This document shows positions 57,631 to 63,840 of a DNA stretch of 64,000 bases, one piece after another. Source of the stretch: a virus; IMG/VR virus record IMGVR_UViG_3300036790_000198, positions 1 through 64,000 of that record; one strand, written 5' to 3'. Position numbers and translations under genes: made by a program. A model generated the notes under the pieces. That model did not search any database and was not told the DNA's origin. It saw only the letters and a list, made by a program, of their open reading frames with translations. The number at the start of each line of letters is the position of its first letter. Position 1 is the stretch's first letter.

Positions 57631-57815
57631 GATGTTTTCTTTCTCCGCTGAAACTCACCGCACCGAAAAGGCACAAACGGCCACGCCTCGATTTGATGGT
57701 GGGCACAATGCCCCAGCCCTGAAGGCTCAGGCCCGAATGCAAATTGGTTACACTGAAAGCACACGACGAGCGCGCCAGTCTGCAGGGCCTGTTGGAAGTC
57801 GCGAAGGAATGGCAT
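57627..57815 (-). CDS. Small Cys/His phage protein (62 aa)
   Basis: VCFQCNQFAFGPEPSGLGHC then HHQIEAWPFVPFRCGEF matches a common small phage protein type (C-x2-C...H...WPFVPF.C). ATG 57815 with AAGGA ~8 nt upstream is preferred; TTG 57869, coupled to the previous stop, is an alternative. Probably zinc binding. Confidence 0.65.
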   Translation of the reverse strand: MPFLRDFQQALQTGALVVCFQCNQFAFGPEPSGLGHCAHHQIEAWPFVPFRCGEFQRRKKTS

Positions 57816-57865
57816 GGCCGAATCCTTCGCGCTTTGAATGCGAGCGGCTTTAGCGGTGGGCGCAA

Positions 57866-58072
57866 TCAACGTGCGAGCCTCATCACTCGCTCCATCCGCC
57901 TCACAGTATCCGGCGTCCTCTCCCCCACCAACGTCGCCATCAGCTTAAAGGCCTGCTGCCGCGCCTCCCGGGAATGACGCGGATCGATGCCGATTCGCCG
58001 GCAGACCTCGATCCGCTCCTCGAGCTCGAAAACTTGGGGAGCGGGAATAAGTCCAAGCGCTTGAGTGTTCAT
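57866..58072 (-). CDS. Hypothetical protein (68 aa)
   Basis: Helical (QVFELEERIEVCRRIGIDPR, FKLMATLVGERTPDTVRRME). No catalytic motifs. It overlaps the upstream 40-aa frame by ATGA. Confidence 0.5.
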   Translation of the reverse strand: MNTQALGLIPAPQVFELEERIEVCRRIGIDPRHSREARQQAFKLMATLVGERTPDTVRRMERVMRLAR

Positions 58073-58191
58073 CTATGTCCCTTCCGCCAACACGTATGGC
58101 AAAATCTAGGGCAAATTCCGTGGCCTTCGGGCCAGTAGTAGGCATGCCAGCGAGCAAACGCGAAGTCGGCGCCGTTCACTTCAGCACCCAT
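58069..58191 (-). CDS. Possible 40-aa Cys-rich protein
   Basis: MGAEVNGADFAFARWHAYYW then CPRFCHTCWRKGH; its start overlaps the previous gene and its stop overlaps the next start (ATGA). The Cys pattern resembles a zinc knuckle. Short, so uncertain. Confidence 0.4.
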   Translation of the reverse strand: MGAEVNGADFAFARWHAYYWPEGHGICPRFCHTCWRKGHR

Positions 58192-58307
58192 CCGCAGACG
58201 ATCCACGCGATGAGCGCGGCGATGGTGATCACCATCCAAACGCGCTGGCTTTTGGACAGCGCCGGCTCTTTGTGAAGAGCGGCATTGGGGTCGTGAAAAT
58301 GCTTCAT
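58176..58307 (-). CDS. Single-TM peptide (43 aa)
   Basis: MKHFHDPNAALHKEPALSKS then a C-terminal membrane helix VWMVITIAALIAWIVCGWVL. ATGA overlaps the previous gene. The role is unknown. Confidence 0.5.
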   Translation of the reverse strand: MKHFHDPNAALHKEPALSKSQRVWMVITIAALIAWIVCGWVLK

Positions 58308-58498
58308 GCCATCCTCCGAATCGAGGTGATTCCGTGAGCGTGCGAGAGTGAGAATTTCCAGCCGCGCCGGTCGGCGTATTTGTGCGCCGCCTGCCGTACT
58401 CGCTCGTAGCCTTCGGCATCCCAGGAGCGCCACTCGATCGTCTCCCCGATGGTTTCGGGGAAGGTGTACTTTCTGGTACCGCTGTCGGAGTTGCCCAT
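58304..58498 (-). CDS. Hypothetical protein (64 aa)
   Basis: Charged with tyrosines (TIEWRSWDAEGYERVRQAAH). No domain recognised. The start overlaps the previous stop by one base and the stop overlaps the next start (ATGA). Confidence 0.5.
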   Translation of the reverse strand: MGNSDSGTRKYTFPETIGETIEWRSWDAEGYERVRQAAHKYADRRGWKFSLSHAHGITSIRRMA

Positions 58499-58815
58499 CA
58501 GAACAATCTCGCGATCAGGTAAACGAGGCCGCTCAGACAGAGCAGCCCGAGGATGGTCCCGGCCAACGCCTCATCGGCGGTGAGGGGATGGCGTCTGTGA
58601 TGCGGGAGCCCTGGAGCTCGGGGCCGCAACGTCAGCTCCTGCGCGGTGAGTTCGGAGCAGAAACGACGCTGCGGACTTTCGCTACGGGCTTGCGGGTGGA
58701 ATAGAAACCCTGACCAGAATTTGCCGATCAGGTTGCGCCAGGACGCGAGGGGAATCGCGGAGCGGGGTAGCGCTCGAAAGCGGCGCGAAAGAGAAAGGCC
58801 GTCGGACACTGGCAT
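58498..58815 (-). CDS. C-terminally anchored protein (105 aa)
   Basis: ATG 58815 (MPVSDGLSLSRRF); C-terminal membrane helix (ALAGTILGLLCLSGLVYLIA). The body is basic. First gene after the 10-bp inverted repeat, so the top of the long minus-strand operon after the cro-like gene. Confidence 0.5.
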   Translation of the reverse strand: MPVSDGLSLSRRFRALPRSAIPLASWRNLIGKFWSGFLFHPQARSESPQRRFCSELTAQELTLRPRAPGLPHHRRHPLTADEALAGTILGLLCLSGLVYLIARLF

Positions 58816-58829
58816 GTCGCGACGGCCTG

Positions 58830-58863
58830 GTGTCTCCCTAGGATGGGATGACGAGGGAGACAC
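58830..58863. promoter_or_regulatory. Perfect 10-bp inverted repeat
   Basis: GTGTCTCCCT (58830-58839) and AGGGAGACAC (58854-58863) with a 14-nt loop, upstream of the 58815 gene. It could be an operator or a structured leader. No T-run, so it is not an ordinary terminator. Confidence 0.5.
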
Positions 58864-59022
58864 AGGGAGGCTCGCAAGATTCGGACCTGCGTAGGATTTG
58901 CTATTTCGATACACCTTCGACCCATCCTTTCCCGGTCGCAATGGACCGGGACCCGTCAAACGCGCCGTCCTGCCAGGGATCGGTGCGCCATCAAACTCAC
59001 GCCCGTGCGGGGGCGCGGAAAA

Positions 59023-59274
59023 TCAACTCAACCGCTGAGCGCGCTTCACGCGAAGTTTTCCACCCTTCGGGCGCGGCTTCGTTGCCGCCAACAGCTCGTC
59101 AGCAGTCAACTTCCGACCTCGCTTTTCTGCCGCAGCTATCACCGCCGGCCAAACATCAACAGGGATGCGTCCACAGTGAAGCCACTTTCGGGCGCGATCA
59201 AATGGCGCGCCAACTTCTCTGGCCATCACCGTCACGCTCGGCCAAATCTGGAATATGTCCTGAATCGCTTGCAT
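59023..59274 (-). CDS. Cro-like regulator (83 aa)
   Basis: WPSVTVMAREVGAPFDRARK and WLHCGRIPVDVWPAVIAAAE match the short phage Cro/YdaS-type helix-turn-helix family. It is leaderless: the ATG at 59274 lies 6 nt after a -10 box that it shares with operator O1. It diverges from the cI-like gene and heads the minus-strand replication and late operon, so lysis-side control is expected. Confidence 0.8.
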   Translation of the reverse strand: MQAIQDIFQIWPSVTVMAREVGAPFDRARKWLHCGRIPVDVWPAVIAAAEKRGRKLTADELLAATKPRPKGGKLRVKRAQRLS

Positions 59275-59280
59275 AGAACC

Positions 59281-59309
59281 CTTTTACAGCGGAATACTAT
59301 TCCGGTCAA
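59281..59309 (-). promoter_or_regulatory. pR-like promoter overlapping operator O1
   Basis: On the minus strand: TTGACC (59309-59304), 17-bp spacer, TAAAAG (59286-59281). The 13-bp operator O1 occupies the spacer (59291-59303). Transcription would start at or next to the ATG of the cro-like gene. Confidence 0.65.
59291..59303. promoter_or_regulatory. Operator O1 (GGAATACTATTCC)
   Basis: A perfect 13-bp palindrome (GGAATA-C-TATTCC) inside the pR-like spacer. Matches O2-O4 in size and outer bases. Confidence 0.7.
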
Positions 59310-59334
59310 GTACCGGATTACCTCGCCAGTGACG

Positions 59335-59347
59335 GGAAACGTATTCC
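59335..59347. promoter_or_regulatory. Operator O2 (GGAAACGTATTCC)
   Basis: The same outer GGAA...TTCC with a central variation. It lies 18 bp before the cI-like GTG and could affect repressor expression. Confidence 0.6.
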
Positions 59348-59364
59348 ATCTGACGCTTGGGGCC

Positions 59365-59721
59365 GTGAAGAAGCCGCCCTTGAAGCACCGCCCTCCGGGT
59401 ACCCCGGGCCGAAAGCCTGGCGGCATACCCGCGCCTCGCAGTGCGTTCAATCTCGAATTGGCCGCGCGCATCGCTCGCGCTCGTGAGCAGTACGGTGAGC
59501 GGCTTGGCCATCAAGTGACACAAGAAGAAATGGCGCGGCGCTTATCGCAGGCGGTCGGCTATAAAATCACGGCCGATAAGTACCGAAAGTACGAAGGCGG
59601 CCCGAAGCCATCGCCGATGCCTCACGATCTGCTATTCCACTTCGCCGAGATCACCGGGGTAAGCACCGGAGTGCTCCTGGCCCCCCTCCCTTTTTCCGGG
59701 CAGCGATCCCGAGCCGCCTGA
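59365..59721 (+). CDS. cI-like repressor of HTH-only type (118 aa)
   Basis: Residues ~45-85: HQVTQEEMARRLSQAVGYKI and TADKYRKYEGGPKPSPMPHD form a phage repressor helix-turn-helix of the HTH_3/XRE kind. The GTG start at 59365 is selected as the first good in-frame start after O2. There is no C-terminal Ser/Lys peptidase domain, unlike lambda CI, so induction must use another route than RecA-stimulated self-cleavage, or the protein relies on a partner. Divergent from the cro-like gene, in the direction of the early operon: lambda order. Confidence 0.75.
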   Translation: MKKPPLKHRPPGTPGRKPGGIPAPRSAFNLELAARIARAREQYGERLGHQVTQEEMARRLSQAVGYKITADKYRKYEGGPKPSPMPHDLLFHFAEITGVSTGVLLAPLPFSGQRSRAA

Positions 59722-59781
59722 ACTTTCCTCCGCCGAGGTCTTGAGACTGCTCGGTGCGTAAATTTCCGCTCGAATGCTAAC

Positions 59782-59816
59782 GGAAAACTTTTCCTTGACA
59801 GCAGGAAAAGTATTCC
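59782..59816. promoter_or_regulatory. Operators O3 (GGAAAACTTTTCC) and O4 (GGAAAAGTATTCC)
   Basis: Two 13-bp palindromic sites (59782-59794 and 59804-59816) flank the -35 box of the early promoter; the second lies in its spacer. Their match to O1/O2 defines a GGAA-WAxTW-TTCC-like consensus. Confidence 0.7.
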
Positions 59817-59823
59817 ATAGACT
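59795..59823 (+). promoter_or_regulatory. pL-like early promoter
   Basis: TTGACA (59795-59800), 17-bp spacer containing O4, TAGACT (59818-59823). It heads the + strand early operon; transcription should begin near 59830, 24 nt before the first small ORF. Confidence 0.75.
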
Positions 59824-59853
59824 TGCGCCCATTGATTCGGGAGGTCCAGTCAA

Positions 59854-59961
59854 ATGCACCAGCAGAAACGCGCACTCCGCGCCCGCCGCAAAGCGAAGGC
59901 GAATCGTCTCGCACGCCAAGGCGTGCCGAAGGCCGACAGCAAGTCAAAGGTGCTTCGATGA
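59854..59961 (+). CDS. 35-aa arginine-rich protein, first gene of the early operon
   Basis: MHQQKRALRARRKAKANRLA followed by RQGVPKADSKSKVLR: about 40% Lys/Arg in the first 23 residues. GGGAGG at ~9 nt upstream is among the best Shine-Dalgarnos in the window. The position just after the repressor-controlled early promoter, and the helical Arg pattern, recall lambda N-type antiterminators (arginine-rich RNA-binding motif), but the protein is much shorter and no boxA/boxB was confirmed. It could also be a DNA-binding or nucleoid peptide. Confidence 0.6.
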   Translation: MHQQKRALRARRKAKANRLARQGVPKADSKSKVLR

Positions 59962-60068
59962 CCCGCCCCCGCAGCGCCGTCCTCTACTACCTCCTAGTCG
60001 GCCTCGGCATCTTCGTGCTCTGCGCCCTTGCGGATTTGGCCGTTGAGTTCCTGCGAAGGGTGCTGTGA
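59958..60068 (+). CDS. Early membrane peptide (36 aa)
   Basis: MTRPRSAVLYYLLVGLGIFV with a continuing helix and a basic end (LRRVL). ATGA overlap with the previous gene. Single-pass peptide; unknown role. Confidence 0.55.
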   Translation: MTRPRSAVLYYLLVGLGIFVLCALADLAVEFLRRVL

Positions 60069-60247
60069 CCACCTTCGACGTTGAGGTGCGTGCTGGCGGC
60101 CGTGAAGATCGCAGCCGAGGGGAAATTGTGAACGACAGCACTTACCGGCCCGAAGCCGCTGCCGCCTACACCGTCGCCGCTCTCCTTATCGTCATGGTTG
60201 TGTGCGCGGTGATGGCCGTGCTTACCGCCATCGGAGTGATTCGATGA
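60065..60247 (+). CDS. Early single-TM protein (60 aa or 39 aa)
   Basis: A C-terminal membrane helix (AYTVAALLIVMVVCAVMAVL). The GTG at 60065 overlaps the previous stop; GTG 60128 with GAGGGGAA 4-6 nt upstream is a credible alternative. Function unknown. Confidence 0.5.
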   Translation: MTTFDVEVRAGGREDRSRGEIVNDSTYRPEAAAAYTVAALLIVMVVCAVMAVLTAIGVIR

Positions 60248-60630
60248 ACACTCAGTCCGCCGCATATCAGGTTCTCGTATCGAGCATCTGTGACCAGCAG
60301 CCACCGTACGGCTGGATGTCGGCACTTGAACTGCCGCGCCTTTCCGCCAGTGATGTTGCGCTCATCTGCGAGGAGTGTCCGCAAGAAGTCACCGAGGGGG
60401 TGTGCGAGGAGTTCTCAGTCACGCCCTTAGTCGCGTCCATCAAGACCGGGGATGTCTGTCACGTGGGCCTCAAGGTCGCCGTCGCCATCTCCGAGTCTGC
60501 CCGCGATGTTATTTGGCAGGACGTACAGAAAGAGTGCGACCGGCGCGAGCAGTACGCGGCGGATGACTGGGCCGAGTGCCATCCGGAAAGTCCCGAGAGT
60601 CTTCACGGGGTTGGGGGGTTATTCAAGTGA
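60244..60630 (+). CDS. Hypothetical early protein (128 aa)
   Basis: Start by ATGA overlap at 60244. Acidic and Cys-rich (ALICEECPQEVTEGVCEEFS), with a helical middle (VAISESARDVIWQDVQKECD). No domain recognised. Confidence 0.55.
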   Translation: MNTQSAAYQVLVSSICDQQPPYGWMSALELPRLSASDVALICEECPQEVTEGVCEEFSVTPLVASIKTGDVCHVGLKVAVAISESARDVIWQDVQKECDRREQYAADDWAECHPESPESLHGVGGLFK

Positions 60631-60815
60631 TCGACTTAAAGCGTCTGGAGCGCGCCACGAAAAGCGCCGTGTATCAAGCCTACGCGGGCATGGCTGGAGC
60701 GGCCCTCGCTGGCGCACTCTTAGCCCCTCGGGAAAAGCAGGCGGAGGCGATGCTGCGGGCGATAGAGCTACACAACAAGATGGCTGACGTGTTGCTTGAG
60801 GAGGCGCAGAAGTGA
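60627..60815 (+). CDS. Hypothetical early protein (62 aa), GTG start
   Basis: Begins VIDLKRLERATKS at GTG 60627, overlapping the previous stop (GTGA). Helical with an Ala-rich middle (AYAGMAGAALAGALLAPREK). Unknown function. Confidence 0.5.
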   Translation: MIDLKRLERATKSAVYQAYAGMAGAALAGALLAPREKQAEAMLRAIELHNKMADVLLEEAQK

Positions 60816-61000
60816 CGCACCTTGCCGCCATCCGCATGCGCGATGCTGTCGCTCCCGAGTCTCGCTTCGATAGCGAGACGGTTGGCAACATGGCGTTCAT
60901 CGACCGCCGCTGGCTTTTGGCCGAACTTGACCGCGTGTCAGCCGAACTCGCCGCTGCGAACGTGGCGCCGAAAGCTGAATATTTCGGAGGTGAGCCGTAA
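60812..61000 (+). CDS. Hypothetical early protein (62 aa)
   Basis: GTG start at 60812 overlaps the previous stop. Helical (WLLAELDRVSAELAAANVAP). Ends TAATG, so translation would couple to the next ATG, but the TnpB insertion begins just there. Confidence 0.5.
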   Translation: MTHLAAIRMRDAVAPESRFDSETVGNMAFIDRRWLLAELDRVSAELAAANVAPKAEYFGGEP

Positions 61001-61005
61001 TGCTT

Positions 61006-61025
61006 CTCCGCCCTAAAGGACGGAG
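61006..61025 (-). ncRNA. Right-end hairpin, likely 3' part of an omega-RNA
   Basis: Hairpin overlapping the tnpB stop codon. In TnpB systems the RNA extends from the 3' end of tnpB through this hairpin into ~16-20 nt of flanking DNA used as the guide. Read on the minus strand the flank begins TACGGCTCACCTCC, i.e. phage early-operon sequence. Confidence 0.5.
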
Positions 61026-62059
61026 CTTTCCGTCAACCGGAGGCCGGCATTCCGGCCCGAGACGAGGATGTTGATAGCTGAGTTGATGTCACGATCATGC
61101 TGAACACCGCACTCAATACAACTCCACTCTCTTACTCCAAGGTGTGCGATACCTTTAGGGCCGCTGACTGCGCCGCAGCCAGAACACACCTGGGTCGTGA
61201 ATCGCTCGTCAGCCTCAATGTATTCGGCCCCGTGCCTCATGGCTTTATAGCGGAGCTGGGATCGAAACTGCGACCAGGAAGCATCGAGAACGGACTTCGC
61301 CATCCTGGTCCTGGCGAGTCCCGCTGCGTTGACATTCCCGACGATGATGCGCCGGTTTTCGCGCGCGAGCCGCGCGGACTGCTCGTGCAGGAAATGTTTT
61401 CTGGCGTTGGCGATCTTGGCGTGAATGGCGCGGGCGCGAGCCCTTCGGCCAGCACGCTGAGCCGTGGCGAGCTTCGCGGCATGCTTTGCCAAGTGTCGAG
61501 GATTCTCAATCTTCTCGCCCGTCGAGAGCGCGGCGAGCGTCTTGAGGCCCAGGTCAATCCCAACCTCGCCAGTGCCGCAGACTTGATCCTCGGCGACCTC
61601 GACGGCGAGATTCAAATACCAGCGGCCACGGGCATCCTGGGCAAAAGCACCGCTCTTGATCTGCCCGTCAATCGGGCGATGCAGCCAAAGTCTGTATCGT
61701 CGTTTGAGAAAGACAACGGCGTCGCCTTCCATTCGGATTGCGCGCGCAGCCTGGAATGGAATCCAACCGAGAGACTTCCGTCCGCGCCAGCGCGGCCGAC
61801 GTTTGTGCGCATCGCGGGAAATGGCGAACTGCTTGCAAATCGCCGTTATCGTATCGGAATGCAGCCCCAGGTCCTTGGATGTTCCCTTGGTCAAGGCATC
61901 AAAGTCATAGCCGCCCGGCCATCGCTTCCCCCATTTGCGGGCAGCCTCTTGCGTCTCGCCGCAGAAGTTCCAGACGAAGTTGCAGGCTCGCGCCATCGCT
62001 TCGAGCGCGTTGAGAACGCCTCCGGTTTCTTTGATCCGATAACGATAGGTCAAAATCAC
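61013..62059 (-). CDS. tnpB: TnpB (IS200/IS605 OrfB) RNA-guided nuclease, altered RuvC-II (348 aa)
   Basis: GTG start at 62059 (VILTYRYRI) is typical of TnpB; a longer N-terminal frame is poorly supported. RuvC-I: EVGIDLGLKTLAAL; zinc finger: VCSGCGAVSGPKGI ... CIECG; RuvC-III: HDRDINSAINIL. Where most family members have a Glu (VVEDLN-type) this protein has RRIIVGNVNAAGLARTRMAK, so the usual RuvC-II Glu is missing. A TnpB subgroup with VGDV at this place exists to my memory and may use a relocated Glu; a nuclease-dead form is the alternative. Ends GLRLTESSVL. Confidence 0.85.
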   Translation of the reverse strand: MILTYRYRIKETGGVLNALEAMARACNFVWNFCGETQEAARKWGKRWPGGYDFDALTKGTSKDLGLHSDTITAICKQFAISRDAHKRRPRWRGRKSLGWIPFQAARAIRMEGDAVVFLKRRYRLWLHRPIDGQIKSGAFAQDARGRWYLNLAVEVAEDQVCGTGEVGIDLGLKTLAALSTGEKIENPRHLAKHAAKLATAQRAGRRARARAIHAKIANARKHFLHEQSARLARENRRIIVGNVNAAGLARTRMAKSVLDASWSQFRSQLRYKAMRHGAEYIEADERFTTQVCSGCGAVSGPKGIAHLGVREWSCIECGVQHDRDINSAINILVSGRNAGLRLTESSVL

Positions 62060-62130
62060 ATGCAAATCATAACACAGGAGCGGCGCTTCCTTCCCGGCAT
62101 TCATGCCGGGACTTCCGCGCCGAATATCAG

Positions 62131-62379
62131 GTGATTCCGGGTACCTGGTCGCACGCCGCTCTCGTCACTTTACTCCTCGCCATCGCCGCAGGCTTGCTCA
62201 CTTTGCGGCCGAAGAAGCGCGGGGCGAGCCGAGTGAAGCGCGTGCATCACATCGTCGATTACAGCGCCGCGCGGTCCAAGGCGATAGCGTGGCTTGGGGA
62301 TGATTACCTGTTAGCTCGGCCGATCAACCGGCTATATCAGTCTGAACTGCCGGCGATGCTCAAACGACAAGCGGATTAG
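62131..62379 (+). CDS. Early operon protein whose start was displaced by the TnpB element (82 aa)
   Basis: Begins (GTG) IPGTWSHAALVTLLLAIAAG, an N-terminal membrane helix, then a basic body (RPKKRGASRVKRVHHIVDYS). If the element is removed, the ATG of the upstream TAATG would join in frame to ATTCCGGGT (M-I-P-G), suggesting the element entered at the original start codon and the present GTG replaces it. Confidence 0.6.
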   Translation: MIPGTWSHAALVTLLLAIAAGLLTLRPKKRGASRVKRVHHIVDYSAARSKAIAWLGDDYLLARPINRLYQSELPAMLKRQAD

Positions 62380-62389
62380 GGGAAACAGA

Positions 62390-63166
62390 ATGAACGCAAT
62401 AGTCCATGCCGAGCCTGTCGCGAATGCGCCGGCCGATTCCCGCGCTTTGATGACACTCATCGAACGCGCCGCGACCAGTCCAGACTTCGACATGGACAAG
62501 TTGCAGAAGCTTCTCGATCTGAAAGAGAGATGGGACGCGAACGAGGCGCGCAAGGCTTACACCTCCGCCATGGCCGCTTTCAAAGCGAACGCGCCGGAGA
62601 TCGTGAAGGACAAGCACGTCAAATTCCAGACCTCCAAGGGAGTCACGGAATACGATCACGAGACCCTTGGAAATGTCTGCAAGGAAGTTATCAAGGGCCT
62701 GGCTCAACACGGCATCAGTCACCGATGGGAACTCGCGCAAAACGATGCGCGCGTCAAGGTGACGTGTATCCTCACTCATGCTCAAGGCCATAGTGAGAGC
62801 ACGAGTCTTCATTCTGCACCGGATGACTCTGGCGGCAAGAATTCCATTCAGGCCATTGGGTCGGTCGTAAAGTACCTCGAAAGATATACGCTCCTCGCCG
62901 CGACCGGACTCGCGCCGATGGATGCGGAGGATGATGACGGACGAGACTCCGGTCCGAAGGCCGAAACCATCACGGAGAAGCAAACAGCGGACCTCAAGGC
63001 GCTCATCACCGAAGGCGGCGGCGACATGGCGAAGGCGCTTCGATTCCTCCGCATCAATTCCCTCGCGGAGATTCCGGCCAAGAACTTCGAGCCGGTGGTC
63101 GCGCAGATCAAATCCGTGAACGCTGCGAGAGATCGCGAGGATCGCGCGCGAAGGGGAGCGAAATGA
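62390..63166 (+). CDS. erf: ERF family single-strand annealing protein (258 aa)
   Basis: ERF recombinases anneal single strands for phage recombination and genome circularisation. DFDMDKLQKLLDLKERWDAN and ARKAYTSAMAAFKANAPEIV are the family N-terminus; GGKNSIQAIGSVVKYLERYT is the core signature. A good RBS (GGGGAAACAGA) precedes ATG 62390. The C-terminus (KSVNAARDREDRARRGAK) is basic. Partners: the YqaJ exonuclease two genes on. Confidence 0.88.
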   Translation: MNAIVHAEPVANAPADSRALMTLIERAATSPDFDMDKLQKLLDLKERWDANEARKAYTSAMAAFKANAPEIVKDKHVKFQTSKGVTEYDHETLGNVCKEVIKGLAQHGISHRWELAQNDARVKVTCILTHAQGHSESTSLHSAPDDSGGKNSIQAIGSVVKYLERYTLLAATGLAPMDAEDDDGRDSGPKAETITEKQTADLKALITEGGGDMAKALRFLRINSLAEIPAKNFEPVVAQIKSVNAARDREDRARRGAK

Positions 63167-63840
63167 CAATGACGGCGGCGGCCGTGACGGCCAGATACGC
63201 CTCGCGTATCGGCGAGCGCCATGGTGATCTTGTCCTACTGTCTATCTCCGATAAGCGTGGGGACGGCAATAGATTCTACGGCGTCTTCCGATGCTCCTGC
63301 GGAAACGAAGTTAATTTTGATCTCGGGCGCACTCTTCGCGGCTCAAAAAGAACTCATTGCGGATGTCAGACGGATCACGGCAAAGGTAGCCGAACGCATG
63401 GGATGCGAAGATCTACCGAGTATTCATCTTGGCAGGCAATGAAGAGGCGCTGCCTAGATCAGAATGATAAGGACTATCCACGATACGGCGGCTCCGGAGT
63501 GACGGTTGACGCTGCGTGGGCCGAGTCTTTTGAGTTGTTCTATGCCCATATTGGCGCTCGTCCGCGCGGGACCACTCTGGATCGCAAAGACAATTCAAAA
63601 GGATACGAGGCGGGTAACGTTCGCTGGGCAACCGCAAGAGAGCAGCAATCAAATCGTCGTGATAGTTGGTTTGTCCAGATTGGAGATAAGATATTCCAAT
63701 CCCAAGAAGAAGCCGCCGCAGCTTATGGAATATCGGCAACGACAATTATTCGCTGGTGTGAGGGATATACCGATAGCCGCCGCATCAATTCCGGTTTTCG
63801 TCCTCCGCGAGATAACTGCCGCAGATGGAGGAAATATTAA
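63163..63840 (+). CDS. HNH-like homing endonuclease with C-terminal NUMOD-like helix (225 aa)
   Basis: HGMRRSTEYSSWQAMKRRCL, YGGSGVTVDAAW, RPRGTTLDRKDNSKGYEAGN and NVRWATAREQQSNRRD are the strings of free-standing phage HNH-type homing endonucleases. The N-terminal ~65 residues have a CGNEVNFDLGRTLRGS-like zinc module (FRCSCG, THCGC). The C-terminus (FQSQEEAAAAYGISATTIIR) is a NUMOD1-like DNA-binding helix. It has been inserted between erf and the exonuclease without disturbing either. Start 63163 (ATGA) or 63169. Confidence 0.75.
   Translation: MTMTAAAVTARYASRIGERHGDLVLLSISDKRGDGNRFYGVFRCSCGNEVNFDLGRTLRGSKRTHCGCQTDHGKGSRTHGMRRSTEYSSWQAMKRRCLDQNDKDYPRYGGSGVTVDAAWAESFELFYAHIGARPRGTTLDRKDNSKGYEAGNVRWATAREQQSNRRDSWFVQIGDKIFQSQEEAAAAYGISATTIIRWCEGYTDSRRINSGFRPPRDNCRRWRKY

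Larger units (their letters stand above)
61003..62130 (-). mobile_element. IS200/IS605-like element carrying only tnpB
   Basis: Contains a single tnpB on the minus strand, with an end hairpin on each side: CTCCG-CCCTAAAGGA-CGGAG (61006-61025), overlapping the tnpB stop as in omega-RNA right ends, and CCCGGCAT-TC-ATGCCGGG (62093-62110) upstream of the tnpB start with further flanking pairing. No tnpA was found. Exact ends are not known; the outer limits are set by the adjacent phage frames. Confidence 0.7.

Noticed and set aside
57816-57869. TTG start for the small Cys/His protein
   Set aside because: TTG 57869 is coupled to the upstream stop, but ATG 57815 has a better placed AAGGA and starts at the conserved part.
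61097-62134. A 345-aa + strand frame opposite tnpB
   Set aside because: It is the antisense image of tnpB: composition is non-protein-like and no motifs are seen.
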